Positions 22,401 through 32,253 of a stretch of 64,000 nt of DNA are shown here, piece after piece. The translations under genes and the position numbers were made by a program. Each line of letters starts with the position of its first letter. Position 1 is the stretch's first letter. Under the pieces are notes generated by a model. That model saw only the letters and a program-made list of their open reading frames with translations. It made no database searches and was not told the origin of the DNA. The DNA comes from Daphnia carinata (lineage: Eukaryota; Arthropoda; Branchiopoda; Diplostraca; Daphniidae): positions 951,773 to 1,015,772 of the forward strand of contig NC_081332.1 in assembly GCF_022539665.2 (NCBI RefSeq), given 5' to 3'.

Positions 22401-25400
22401 GTAAGAACTGGATGCCTTTAGTGTGCGGAGGACGAAACGGCCAACAGATAGCCAAAGTCTTGGCCCAAAAGCGAATGCCCCGAATTTATGGACACCGTTA
22501 CGCTTACGGCCATCACCAGGAACTCGTTAAAGCAAAATATTTCACGGACGAAACGGAAAGTATGGCCATACCGTTCCAGCCGGATTCTCTGGCAACGCAA
22601 ACTGCTCTGAATAAACAACAGTCGAGGGACATTTGGAAGAAACTGGATGACGCTGGATTCATCCTCACTGACCAACGCAATTCCGACTGGTTGGCGGCAA
22701 TTGCCAATCCTGCAAACTCTTTGCTGCGTGATTTGGATTCCGGTCTTCGAGCGGTTGAGGACGACGTGACACTCTACAAAGATCACATCGAGATATTCAT
22801 CCTGTACAACATTGGTCAACGAAAACATAAATTCATTGAATACAAAGAGTTTCAGAACATGTTTTTTCAGTGGAAAGGTATCGAAGATGGATTACCATAC
22901 CTTAACGTGGAGAGTTTACAGCGCGTGGTTGAAAAAGTCCACCAATTGCTCAGCAAAACAAAAGACAACTCGGATTGGTTGAATCCAAAATTGACGGACA
23001 TTTTTCGTCCATCTCACTATTCTCCATTTCTATCCGATTTCATCCGCATCGTGGGTCAACGTTTCGCCAACGGTTTGGGCCAGCATCCGTTCGACGTGGC
23101 TTCGTACGAAATCGATGCCAATGGAAACCATCGTAAATTTTACACGGGTTTCCATCGATTCGAGTTTTCTTACGACGACAAACGGATCAATCAAATTCGC
23201 TCCGTCAAAGTGGACAATCCCGGTCAACTGAAAAACGAGAACGAAATGCAAATGATTCACGACAGTAAGGGCAACGTGATTCAAGCACTTCACAAGGGCA
23301 TCCAGCGAATAGAATATAATGTGGCATCCAAGCGCACGACAGCCATCCATCTGACGGATGGCCGAACAGTGCGCTTCGCCTATGACGGACATGGAGAAAG
23401 GACATTGAAGCAAGTATTGGCAAAAGACGGTCAAGTGATGATGGAAGTGCAGTACTTACGCGACGAAGACGGACGAGTTTTGTACGATCGGCGCATAAGG
23501 CGTACACCAATGATGGCGTCGGTTCCAGAACTTGAAGATGCCAAATCCATGGCAGTGACCACGTCGTACATTTATGGTCCTCGCGGACTCGTCGGTTTCT
23601 TCCGCAACGGCATCTTCCACAGCGTATGGTCCGACCACACCGGTTCAGTTCGACTTGTCCTAAGAGATGGCCATGTTGTCTCCGCTTACGATTATCTTCC
23701 TTACGGACAACTGATGCGCGTCTACGGAAACGATCCAGCTGCTGCAATATCCTATCGCTACACTGGCCAAGAATGGGACGAAGAGACAGGTCTTTACAAT
23801 TACCACGCACGATTCTACGACCCGGACATTGGCCGTTTCTATCAACCGGATCCACGCTCACAATATTTTAGCCCGTACAAGTATGTGGGTAACTCGCCAA
23901 TATCGCTAGTCGATCCCGACGGAGAAATTGGCCTCCTTCTGGCATGCCTCATCGGATTCGGCGCGATAGGCGGAGTTTATCTAGGCGGGGCGAACGCCAA
24001 TGACAACTGGAACCTGGCCAAATGGAATTACAAGAGCCACGCGACTTGGTTGGGCATCATAGGTGGTGGATTAGCTGGTGCCTTCGCACCCCTTACGGCG
24101 GTACCCACTGTTGCAGCCATAGGACTTCCGGCAACCATTGCAGCTGCTACCGCATTGGCTTACATCTCGGCAGCTGCGTCTAATAACAAATGGAATCCAT
24201 TCGAGTGGAACATTACCAGTCCGGGTACCTACAACGGGCTTTTCCAGGGAGCCAGTTCTGCTTTAGGCATCGTTTCAGGAGCCAGCATAGCTCATCAATA
24301 CGCCAGCAAGTTTGGAACGTTAGCCAGAATGTCCATCCTGACTGCAACATACGGCACCGCTGCAGGTCTGGCTTACGGCCACGGCGTATCGGCCAATAAA
24401 GGCCAAATGAATCCCTTCAAGTGGAACTTTACTAATCCGGGCACTTGGAACGCAATGATCGACGGTATAGACGTTGGAATTGGCTTACCCACCGATTTGA
24501 CTCAAATGAGCCGCGGCATTTTTAAACTGGCTAAAAACAGTCCGAAACAATTAGCTGCCATTCTGCCCAAATTAAATGATTTAAAACTGAAGCAACTAAC
24601 ACCTTTGTTGGCGAAGGTGGCAACAGGTCCTTTAGGCAAAGGCGCCGCTGGGGCACTGACCGCATACGTCATGACCAGTTTGACGAACGGCAATTTCGAT
24701 CCCAGCGGATGGGACGGCTCATCGTTGTCCACTTACGAAGCATTCCTCAACGGCCTTACTATGGGGGTGAGCGCTCGCAACATGTTGAAATCGGGAAAAA
24801 AACGCGCTGGCAACCATCTGGAAACAAAAAGCAACCAAAGAATTCAACCAGCAATAGAAAAAACACACTTAGCCATTAAAAAGGCATTTGATGGCGTTAA
24901 CCCAAGACACATTCAGAAATGGATCACTACTCAACTTCTGGATGCAAAGCTATTAGCTAAATTGCTGCATGTTAGCGACAAATTGGGTTTCCAATTTTCG
25001 GCTAAACCTTCGGCTGGTACAACAATGCCGAAGCTGATTGAAATTCAATCGATTTCAAATCGATTAGCAGCAATCGAGGCACCTCCAATCCGAAAGAGAA
25101 AAAGGCAAAACGAAATTGATACCGACAGGGAGATCGGGTCAATGGGTTGTGGGCCGAAACGGGCCCGACGCTTTAAACGAGGCGTCGGCATATCAACGTC
25201 ATGCAGTATACGCCTTCCTGATACTGAAATGCAGGCGAAATTAAACGAAGATCCCGTTGGTGTCCTCAAAGACACGGCAATCAGCACGCAATTGATTGCG
25301 GACCCGACATTTTCAAGCGAACGTATTTCGCTCGTGAATGGAGAAAAGTTCAAGTTCCAGCTGGTAGAAGCCTTGGATGGCCCAGGGTACCACTTGAAAG

Positions 25401-27475
25401 TTGGATCGCCGTCATTAAACGATGCGATGGCCGTTCAAGGCTATTGGTTGACGACGAGGGAAAAAATCCACATCAACCCTCTGGGTGAAACACGATTCAT
25501 TTTCACTCCGGAATTACAGGGCTGCTCCATCTACGTCAAATACGATTACAACAACAAAGGAATAAACGGGCGACACGAGCCCCAAATGACAGTCTACCAT
25601 CACTACAGGAAACATCCAAACGTCATTTACCTAAAAGATGGTGTTTTTGTTTCAGAACATGGAACCACGATCCCTGAACTGAAAGGCGCACAACAGTTGT
25701 TTGACGTTAATGGAAATGTTTTAAAGTTTGAAAAGGGTGAAATCACACCGAAAGAAAATATTTACCGTAAGGATGATAGCGGCAATCTTAAATTAGTTAT
25801 GGAGAAAATGGTCGAAGAAAACTGCAAACTTTTGAATATAGAGGACGATCTGGCGGTAGAATACGACGTCGCAATACGTTACGAGGATTACCTGGGATTG
25901 CCAAGCAATTACGGATCAGATATGCAAGTGAAAGGTATGGGCGTTACGGCCTCCACACCGCTTCTATTCAGAGATGCTAAAGACAACCAGTGGTACTTTG
26001 CCTCGCAAAAGATCTGGTACCAAGAATGGAACCCCGGTCCAAAACCCAATTACGAAAATTTCAAAATCTATCCAGAATTATACGACGTAAATTACGCCGA
26101 ATTCCGTAATCTAGCAGGTGATAAGCTTAACTTTGGTGAATACTTTTCCCAACTGAGAGACAACCTGAAAACAAACGGAGTTGTCATCAAGCCGTTAAAA
26201 TCCATACCGCGATCTCAATCCGAAGCCGATCTACTTGCGCAGAGGACGTTTCCTACCCGAAAAGATTTCAAAGACCACGTGCAATCTCTAAAGGCAGACG
26301 TCGTTGGCAACGCAAAACCAGCACCAAGTAGATGGCAGGATCAGATTGAGATGCGAGTGGATTTCCGCGACATAAATATCGGCGGTAAAGGACGCTCCCG
26401 TCGCTCACCCTTGATGGAAAACAGAAATACAAGTTACCCATTCAAATGTCAACGGGGACTAGATAACGCTTACGAAACCCTATCATCTTTTGATCCGGCG
26501 AAATATGGAACATCCAGCGGATCTCGTCCTCGCAGTTGGATCAACTTATTGTCACCTTTAACTGGGCGCCAAATCATCAAATCCATCGTTTCCATCATTC
26601 CCATCGATTCCATTATGGAATTCACTGCAGTTCCGGAAACACCCAATCTGGCTGGAGAATTACATTATCAACACGCGATTGATTTACCATTAAAATCAGA
26701 CTCGGCTAAAATCGATTATCGTGATGTAACAATCGGCAATTGCTTTACCTTTTCTGAGGATGCATCAGTCGTTTGTTACGGTTACACCGGGAAAACGCTG
26801 TTGTTTGCCCAGCCAGCCGATAGTCCTCTCCCGCTGGAACACACTGAAGACACGTTCGGTCAATGCCGACCAATTGAATGGTATGGTAAAGCATCTGTGA
26901 CGTGTCGCGGTGAGAAAACTACCTTCATCCACACTCCATATGAAAAGACTTTGGCAGCTGTCAACCTCTTGAACGCTGTTGATGGTTGGCTACTTTTGTC
27001 TTACGTAGTTCCAGGATGTTATCGGGAGGTCAACAAACTTATTTCCCACGTCAAAAATGTTTGGACTGGATCAGCAAAGGTCAGCATTCCTATCCACAAC
27101 GAATGTAAGGAATTGTGGCAGAAACAGATGCAACAAGTGGAACAACTACTAACCAAATGTGATTATCATCACGTGAAATGGGCGCTGCCCTTGGTTGAAG
27201 AAACTCGCCTTCAAATCCAAACACTGACGAATACAAGTAAAGCCAAGACGATGGACGATGTGAGAGCAGCAAGGACTATGACTGAGAGGCTGACGGCACT
27301 CATCGAGGACATCGGTGAGGTGATTGAATGTGCAGAGGACGATGACGTGTTTTACGACTGTGTTGAAGAGTGTCCAGGTGCTGAAGAGCCTATGTTTAAC
27401 GAAAGTAATAACAGCCCGGAATCAATTTCGGCTAGATTACATCACCTTACTCAACGTTTAAAAATTTCAGCTTAA
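19427..27475 (+). CDS. RHS/YD-repeat shell with RHS-associated core and long C-terminal extension
   Basis: One intronless open frame of about 2,680 residues. Residue numbers below count from 19472. Degenerate YD repeats run from about 590 to 1310 (YEYDSKKRL, YHYNKLGQL, AYDGHGERT). The RHS-associated core follows at about 1409-1485: YLPYGQL, TGQEWDEETGLYNYH, FYDPDIGRF, then YVGNSP and DPDG (Asp 1481). In bacterial Rhs and TcC proteins this core ends the cocoon and is the autoproteolysis site before the variable toxin domain. Here about 1,190 residues follow. First come Gly-rich hydrophobic stretches with four NP-x-W/WN motifs (about 1513-1750). Basic sites RKRKR (about 1875), RARRFKR (about 1897) and GRSRRS (about 2308) come next, then unrecognised sequence with a Cys- and acid-rich end. 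The core is clear; the extension is unassigned. Confidence 0.85.
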   Translation: MRRRRGGFSLTGNRHLRLKADNKQSTLEGTFIPTKQNIDYVASCWIRPLDGIRSLASTIETNQSTSYFKAIVNANGTEMVGLLARVLRKSGDWIYLEVLINFDKIKQLYDEHLETLKEGAKQSPTIPQFSITLKAEAQLQDGRTAVLDVDHIRFTPMSHNFKAIVYDADNGQPVSTISSIGSISRTVYYHGREMAVIDDVTAIDGRHKLEQVATSSVTGHLLPTPRGLPSHIAKQPPCRIVFHPDNGGLYETFDAFAWRNRWTIPASESRNAAWTVAPGRLLHNHQQSHQLVSADPSALFGTESSSAAIRCYYSLVSSNASVTWKLPAGHVQLSRKSSETFSTLTLTTRHKQNLYAATNIPNNGELIVLMEGRRLFIWIDSVLLMDDVISVKSALTSLIFEARGNSFIEDCIFMGNPRTEMEYLNEWGERMQTIKLESDTSVLVSHTLYDALGRPAITTKVTRITSDDQHPLLTYHKDFIRGPIDPSDPLSVWQTHRLRGEVDRLNAPDRGVAYFRVEYDVNPLNEKIIEGLPGPEFTVNGPFAKKSRTWYSAKDNEIDVVENHFPTRRGFRHKVEELANGTRKVAVLDENDNRVALYIYVPGYDHLLSTYEYDSKKRLIKILPPLYHFQAETLMKASPLLPATRPNTDEIRWQKKFGTFMSYDDQTDRLTSKTTPDAGTFHYYYNSAGQVRLEVHSEETDTIDSVVFYEYDVDDGTVTRTGYLEQMPMSREKFQKSLAEGSLTNAKSYQFIDRTEVEQRHYDPSLSRGERNATFVTQNSNYNVVEEMRWDGQDHLVELKQIMPDRMSDLQIRKTYDSHANRLQSIEYPTENGEPLRLQYHYNKLGQLTELTLEGQKDVVVRFGYHGSGQLASESFQPGSRSEFNRTFHYNSPGYLDRISDPYLTEVISYTEDGYGQSGYGDGIVMKTMFNATWSPNADWRWFQVADGSKFALESNTSAKLCFNALKRNGYMTKTGRPLKDYYYPFSADGQGKNWMPLVCGGRNGQQIAKVLAQKRMPRIYGHRYAYGHHQELVKAKYFTDETESMAIPFQPDSLATQTALNKQQSRDIWKKLDDAGFILTDQRNSDWLAAIANPANSLLRDLDSGLRAVEDDVTLYKDHIEIFILYNIGQRKHKFIEYKEFQNMFFQWKGIEDGLPYLNVESLQRVVEKVHQLLSKTKDNSDWLNPKLTDIFRPSHYSPFLSDFIRIVGQRFANGLGQHPFDVASYEIDANGNHRKFYTGFHRFEFSYDDKRINQIRSVKVDNPGQLKNENEMQMIHDSKGNVIQALHKGIQRIEYNVASKRTTAIHLTDGRTVRFAYDGHGERTLKQVLAKDGQVMMEVQYLRDEDGRVLYDRRIRRTPMMASVPELEDAKSMAVTTSYIYGPRGLVGFFRNGIFHSVWSDHTGSVRLVLRDGHVVSAYDYLPYGQLMRVYGNDPAAAISYRYTGQEWDEETGLYNYHARFYDPDIGRFYQPDPRSQYFSPYKYVGNSPISLVDPDGEIGLLLACLIGFGAIGGVYLGGANANDNWNLAKWNYKSHATWLGIIGGGLAGAFAPLTAVPTVAAIGLPATIAAATALAYISAAASNNKWNPFEWNITSPGTYNGLFQGASSALGIVSGASIAHQYASKFGTLARMSILTATYGTAAGLAYGHGVSANKGQMNPFKWNFTNPGTWNAMIDGIDVGIGLPTDLTQMSRGIFKLAKNSPKQLAAILPKLNDLKLKQLTPLLAKVATGPLGKGAAGALTAYVMTSLTNGNFDPSGWDGSSLSTYEAFLNGLTMGVSARNMLKSGKKRAGNHLETKSNQRIQPAIEKTHLAIKKAFDGVNPRHIQKWITTQLLDAKLLAKLLHVSDKLGFQFSAKPSAGTTMPKLIEIQSISNRLAAIEAPPIRKRKRQNEIDTDREIGSMGCGPKRARRFKRGVGISTSCSIRLPDTEMQAKLNEDPVGVLKDTAISTQLIADPTFSSERISLVNGEKFKFQLVEALDGPGYHLKVGSPSLNDAMAVQGYWLTTREKIHINPLGETRFIFTPELQGCSIYVKYDYNNKGINGRHEPQMTVYHHYRKHPNVIYLKDGVFVSEHGTTIPELKGAQQLFDVNGNVLKFEKGEITPKENIYRKDDSGNLKLVMEKMVEENCKLLNIEDDLAVEYDVAIRYEDYLGLPSNYGSDMQVKGMGVTASTPLLFRDAKDNQWYFASQKIWYQEWNPGPKPNYENFKIYPELYDVNYAEFRNLAGDKLNFGEYFSQLRDNLKTNGVVIKPLKSIPRSQSEADLLAQRTFPTRKDFKDHVQSLKADVVGNAKPAPSRWQDQIEMRVDFRDINIGGKGRSRRSPLMENRNTSYPFKCQRGLDNAYETLSSFDPAKYGTSSGSRPRSWINLLSPLTGRQIIKSIVSIIPIDSIMEFTAVPETPNLAGELHYQHAIDLPLKSDSAKIDYRDVTIGNCFTFSEDASVVCYGYTGKTLLFAQPADSPLPLEHTEDTFGQCRPIEWYGKASVTCRGEKTTFIHTPYEKTLAAVNLLNAVDGWLLLSYVVPGCYREVNKLISHVKNVWTGSAKVSIPIHNECKELWQKQMQQVEQLLTKCDYHHVKWALPLVEETRLQIQTLTNTSKAKTMDDVRAARTMTERLTALIEDIGEVIECAEDDDVFYDCVEECPGAEEPMFNESNNSPESISARLHHLTQRLKISA

Positions 27476-28464
27476 AAACCATATGTGGCAAAATATAGTT
27501 CATGGCTAGGAGGGAGGGTTAGACAGCTTAAAAACATTATACACGGTGAATTTAAGAAACATTTAATATGCAGCACCAACTTTAGAACGATTCACTGGTA
27601 CTTTTTATCCTAGTGCACCCAAAGTAGTAGTTAGTGGCGCAATAATAAACTTTTAAATGAAACCTTACCTAATTAAGTGATTGATTTGATTATTATTAAG
27701 TGATTGATTGAAATTAAGTAATTGCTACACGTCATCCTACCCCAATCGTAAGCACGGTGTTGATACATATGGACGAATGCATACGATACGAGAATGTAGG
27801 ACGAAAAGGGAAAAAAGAATACCTTGACCATGGCGATGGGTTATTAACATCACGGGATATTGGACAAATTTCGCTGCCAAAGGTGCCAAAGCATATGGCC
27901 GCCACTTGAGTATTCATTATGTACGTACGTACATATTACTTCATGTCAGCTTCTTCATTCAAGTGTTGAAGACATCTTAATCTTGTAGTCTATAGCCAGT
28001 GATGATGATCCTTCACAGAAAGAATGGCCTGAAACAGAAACACCAATATTTAGATAAAGAATTCAATAACACTGAATAACAATTTTTTACTTCATGGAAA
28101 TCTTTTAGTAAATTCTTCAACTCATTGTTCCTAGATCAGCAATGCCTATGTCAGCAGCCAAACACCACAGGAAAATAAAACTGCTCAAATTAAAAAAGAC
28201 AATATGCAACACATCAGAAGACCTTCAGTAAATATGCAACAAAAGTTAATCATTTTCTTTAATTTCCTTTTTCATTTACTTACAAAAAACAAGTTTCATG
28301 AATAATGAATGATTATGGAAATACTTCCAGGTTGGAGCTAAAATTTTAAAACTGAAATCTCAACAGAAACTTCTAATTTTAATATTTTGCTCAGAAGGTT
28401 GAAAGTGATTAAACAAACCTGGAAGAAATTACATTGACTATTCTTATATGAAAAACCATTTTAC
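27476..28464. other. Intergenic region after the RHS-like gene
   Basis: AATAAAC-like polyadenylation candidates occur near 27641. Otherwise AT-rich sequence, with a short CGTACGTACGTACAT-type alternating tract near 27922. No gene is seen. Confidence 0.5.
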
Positions 28465-29310
28465 GTTGAGGAAGTTTTAGGCGGGAAGATGTTCATAGAA
28501 AAGGAAATAGCTTGCCGCCCCACATATGTAGAAAGTTTACAAAGTAATGAACTTTGCTTTAAAATTTATAAATAAGATTTCAAATGAAAAGAAAAGATGA
28601 AACCCTCGATATCAAAAATTACCAAATGGTTCTTCTGATTCCAAAAATGTGAGAGCCAAACGTCGCTCTTGCCGAAACAGAACTACATGGCCAGAACACT
28701 TGTCAGCAATTTGTGACTGGTGGTTCTAGTCAGAGATTCAACGATCTCAGCAACAAATCCTGCCGAATGTCACCATTTTGAACTATTCTTAAGGAATGAG
28801 GTAATGTTGCCAGACGTGAGTGAATATTTGTTTCATTTTTTTTTCACATTTACAAAATATCATCAATATATTAATATTTATCTAGTGTATTGAAATTTTT
28901 TTAACCCAATGCCATAAAAACATTTTGCTTTACATACGAGATTGTTAAAACTTAAAAATCTGTCAGCGTCGAATACGGCTAGCATGTGATGTACGGTGCC
29001 AAACTTGGACAGCCTTGTGCATGGTGAACAAGGAGTACACAAGGGTCTAGTACACGATGCCATGTGTGCGTCGAAGAATAGTTCTGCCAGAAGCTATATT
29101 TGTAGGCAAGCTCTGGGGTTCTGCTTCTTAATGTAATAAGTGAAAGTTGTATGTTGCTTTTGTTCGAACATTTCTAAAAAGGAGCATCAATTAACAGTCA
29201 GTATTTTCCTTTAGGTATGGTCATTTCAGCTCTACCTTTCTCTGGAAATCACTAGTCTCCATTAACTTCATTAACGAAATCATATTCGCGCCATCGATGC
29301 GAGCTCCCTC
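28465..29310. repeat. Dispersed repeat R3, copy 2
   Basis: Same order of blocks as at 11487-12060 and 40975-41620. It extends to the right through GCTTCTTAATGTAATAA, GGTATGGTCAT and CTACCTTTCTCTGGAAATC, which are shared with 41385-41520. Confidence 0.7.
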
Positions 29311-29487
29311 GTTAAAAGGTAGGACGAAAAGACCACATTTCACAATCTTATAATAATGAGGTCTTCATGAATTTGTCCCAATAACTTTGTATGTCAAAGC
29401 TTCTCGAATTTCAGCCTGATAGGGATAGTGATGTAACACAATAGTAATTTGGTTTTATTTATGTAACAAATCAATTGAGATGCTTAC

Positions 29488-29685
29488 ATGTTGTTGAACC
29501 TTTAACTCCATGGCCTCCAATCGGTTATCTCTGTTTTCCAGTTGCAATATTTTATTCCCCAAAAGTGTGATAATTTCAGTCTGAACAAAATAATAAATAA
29601 GACGTTTTTGTTTTTTGTATTCAAGGTGAAATGGAAAGAACAGACTTTCTTACATGATTGCCAGTTGATTGTTGCTGCTGTTTGT
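29488..29685 (-). CDS. Possible coiled-coil exon pair
   Basis: On the minus strand two stretches have matching splice signals and phase: 29654-29685 (32 nt, acceptor CCTCAG, donor GTAAGA) and 29488-29580 (93 nt, acceptor GTTCAG, donor GTAAGC). The second reads as a leucine-heptad helix (NKILQLENRDNRLEAME), similar in style to the helix of the C1q genes nearby. Neither the start nor the C-terminus could be found, so this may be a fragment of another member of that family. Confidence 0.3.
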
Positions 29686-29929
29686 CTGAGGAAAATCCAT
29701 TGGTTGAAGATACTTAAAAAGCACACAATAACAAAACGAACGTGGGATACAAATAACCAGCTATTGCAACGCCTACGACGTATACTGATTTTATCTCGAC
29801 GACTGCATCACCGATTTATGACACAACTCGAACGTGTCAAACATTTACTGGTAAATTGTTCACTTGTAGATAAGAAGATGGAAGAAAGTGGATCCTTACG
29901 TGTTTGTTGTACGTGTGTGCCTTATTAAC

Positions 29930-31030
29930 ATAATTCCATTTGTATTGGGCAGACAACTTGACGGGTTCAAAAGTCATCAGCGCTTGGATATTAGTCAACC
30001 CACTTGGGTAAATATTTCAGTACAGGATTAATCATGTACGTCGGAATGGACCTGTCAATACAGGTGAAGTAGCTCTTACGTAATCTCTAATTTGCGATCG
30101 ACGTTTAAAATCGTACTTTACTTCACTTGCTATAAGGAAAATTTATCACATTTTGTTTGTTAACAACTTAGCAGGTCGAATTACGAGTAAGTAACGGGCT
30201 TCAGGCTGTTATCAACTCTTACCACATTCTGGTCCACATCTCGGCTTTGACATTGAAAGGATTTGTTGAGTGCCATTGAGAGTTGCATGCTGATTATGCA
30301 GTCCTTTGTGTGAGGTAAGACAAAACTTTACTTAAGCTGTTGCATAAATTTCATGACCAGTTTACCAATTAGCGTATTGTATGTTTAGTTGGCAGCGAAT
30401 AGAATAAAAAATGGTAACACGTGATCCACCTCCGATTTCCAAGAATCGTCCGAACAATTTGACCGTGATTCCTACGCATCCCTTGTGCTTCAAACGACCA
30501 TTTATTTCCAGATTCTTGGCCAGCAATCTGAAGCCATCAAGGAGGAAGCCGAGCTAAGGTAGTATGTTAATTGTTTATTTTTGTGTGTATTGAAGCAATG
30601 CAGGATGCTGAGGCGTTTAGGCAGCAGTTTCATACATGTAATTGGTGATGAGTTATGTATCAATGGCTATTGGAGTCATTCCTGTATGTACGAAATCGTT
30701 ACAATTCATGTACACTCGATCCATCCATTTATCAATTAAAAACTTGATCGAAATCGTGGCGAGTGTATGCGGTTAAAGCGCACGCACGCAGATATTCCTC
30801 GACAATAGCGACGGTGGTATCCCACGTCATTACTTTCGTACTCCCGTTTAAGTAAACAATTTAAGGCAGTTGGGGTAGATTACTCTAGATCCAACCGTTA
30901 CTTCAGGATTCGCACGATGGCTTCGTTGTACATGGTAACCGTTTCCATATAAAAACCTCCATAATATTAATAAAATTGATCAATTGCAGTGTGCCAAGAT
31001 GCACCCAAACAACTCGTTGAAGCCGATATG
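29930..31030. other. Exon-like islands without a supported model
   Basis: Plus-strand pieces read like protein: 29940-30030 (RQLDGFKSHQRLD), 30450-30558 (SLVLQTTIYFQILGQQ followed by a GT donor) and 30990-31035 (DAPKQLVEADM before a stop). I could not chain them in one frame with reasonable introns. They may be remains of a gene or chance. Confidence 0.2.
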
Positions 31031-31035
31031 ATAAA

Positions 31036-31257
31036 TTAATCATTATCGATCTTATTAATGTTCTCCATTTCATTCATTTCGCCATTTAGTTCAAAGCGGT
31101 TTCGATTGAAATAGCAGTCAGTAATTAAACATCTAGCGGCAGGATTTTCTCTTGTTAATTCTGTTGTAGAAGAATGTTTGGCATCACGTAACGATTCACG
31201 CATGTCCGCTTGTGATGGCTCTAAAATCTCCATTTCACTTGCACCGACGAATTCCAT
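31036..31257 (-). CDS. Hypothetical short frame
   Basis: A 73-residue acidic frame starting at ATG 31255-31257 (MEFVGASEMEILEPSQADM). No domain, signal peptide or paralogue was recognised. Codon use looks plausible but is not decisive; it could be a terminal exon or chance. Confidence 0.2.
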   Translation of the reverse strand: MEFVGASEMEILEPSQADMRESLRDAKHSSTTELTRENPAARCLITDCYFNRNRFELNGEMNEMENINKIDND

Positions 31258-31299
31258 ATTGCCCTGCTGTGCATAATCGCGTATTTTCTGACTAATTTA

Positions 31300-32085
31300 A
31301 ATCAAGCGAAAATAAATGAAAATATCGCTGTAATTTAAATAGAAGAAATGCTGATTGATGTAATATTTAAATTGAAGTGTGGTCATGACTCATCTTCTCA
31401 TTGAAAATTGCAGGAGGTAAACTGGCCACAGGAAAATTTGTGCATTTCGATCGCGTTGTTCGTCCGTCCTGAACCCAAGTATATGGTATGTCTAAAATTT
31501 AGTCATATTATTTGAGTAAACTGCAGCAAAAAGCAACAAGATTAAATATCTTTTTTTAAAAAACGTTTGATAGTCATTTAGTTTTACTTGACGCGTACAA
31601 TGATTGACTTCTCAAATTTTCAGTTTTCTTTATTTTGCTCGAAGCAAAATTACAAAAAACATCTGAAATCGGCAAACCGTCTGGAATTTTGCCGTCAAAA
31701 CAAACAAACAAAAACGAAAGGCATGCTTTTTTTGTTTATATATTGTAAAAATTAAATGCCATCTAGCGATAGTAATATATTATTTTATTTTTGGCGACCG
31801 GGGGGGTGCCTCTTTTTTCTGGAGGATACTGTATCTCCCTGTTCGAAACAGTTTGGACGGGTTGGATATCAAAAGCACCGATTTCTGTTTGTCTTTCGAA
31901 AGGCAGACGACGACTGATACTCGCCAGAATGAGTTCATCTCCAAACTCAAATTCTGATAACCTTAAGTCATTAGCTGACGCATGGGGAGAAATTGTGAGC
32001 AACGCTTTGCTTCTAGAAATATAAAGGGTCTTGGGGGGGGGGGGGGGGGGTATGTAATTTTCTTGTTGCTCATTTCAAGTTCTTC
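31300..32085. other. Intergenic, includes an 18-base G homopolymer
   Basis: A run of 18 G lies at 32033-32050. It is a likely source of assembly or length error. No gene is supported elsewhere in the stretch. Confidence 0.6.
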
Positions 32086-32253
32086 GCGCTATATCCTATA
32101 GTTAAGATCAGATAAATAGATTCTTAAGTTACCATGCAACTGACCTCTTTTTTTTTTTTTAATAAATGTCATTTCAAAACACCATCTAGGCATTCAAACC
32201 AGCTTACAGTTTGCTCGGTATTTCATTTTAAACGGCTGTGCGAAGACGAAAGG
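32086..32253 (+). promoter_or_regulatory. Duplicated 5' flank of C1q gene 1
   Basis: About 165 bp upstream of the start, beginning CGCTATATCCTATAG, is nearly identical to 37247-37409 ahead of the second C1q gene. The duplication therefore included the promoter and 5' UTR. Confidence 0.5.

Noticed and set aside
14448..27475. Teneurin gene
   Set aside because: It has YD repeats and an RHS core but no EGF repeats, NHL region or transmembrane segment in teneurin order; the FG-GAP and SpvB/TcdB-like start fits Tc/Rhs proteins better.
30001..30052. Two plus-strand exons with very hydrophobic reading (NPLG then GLIMYVG)
   Set aside because: The intron needed between them would be only about 13 bp, which is not possible.
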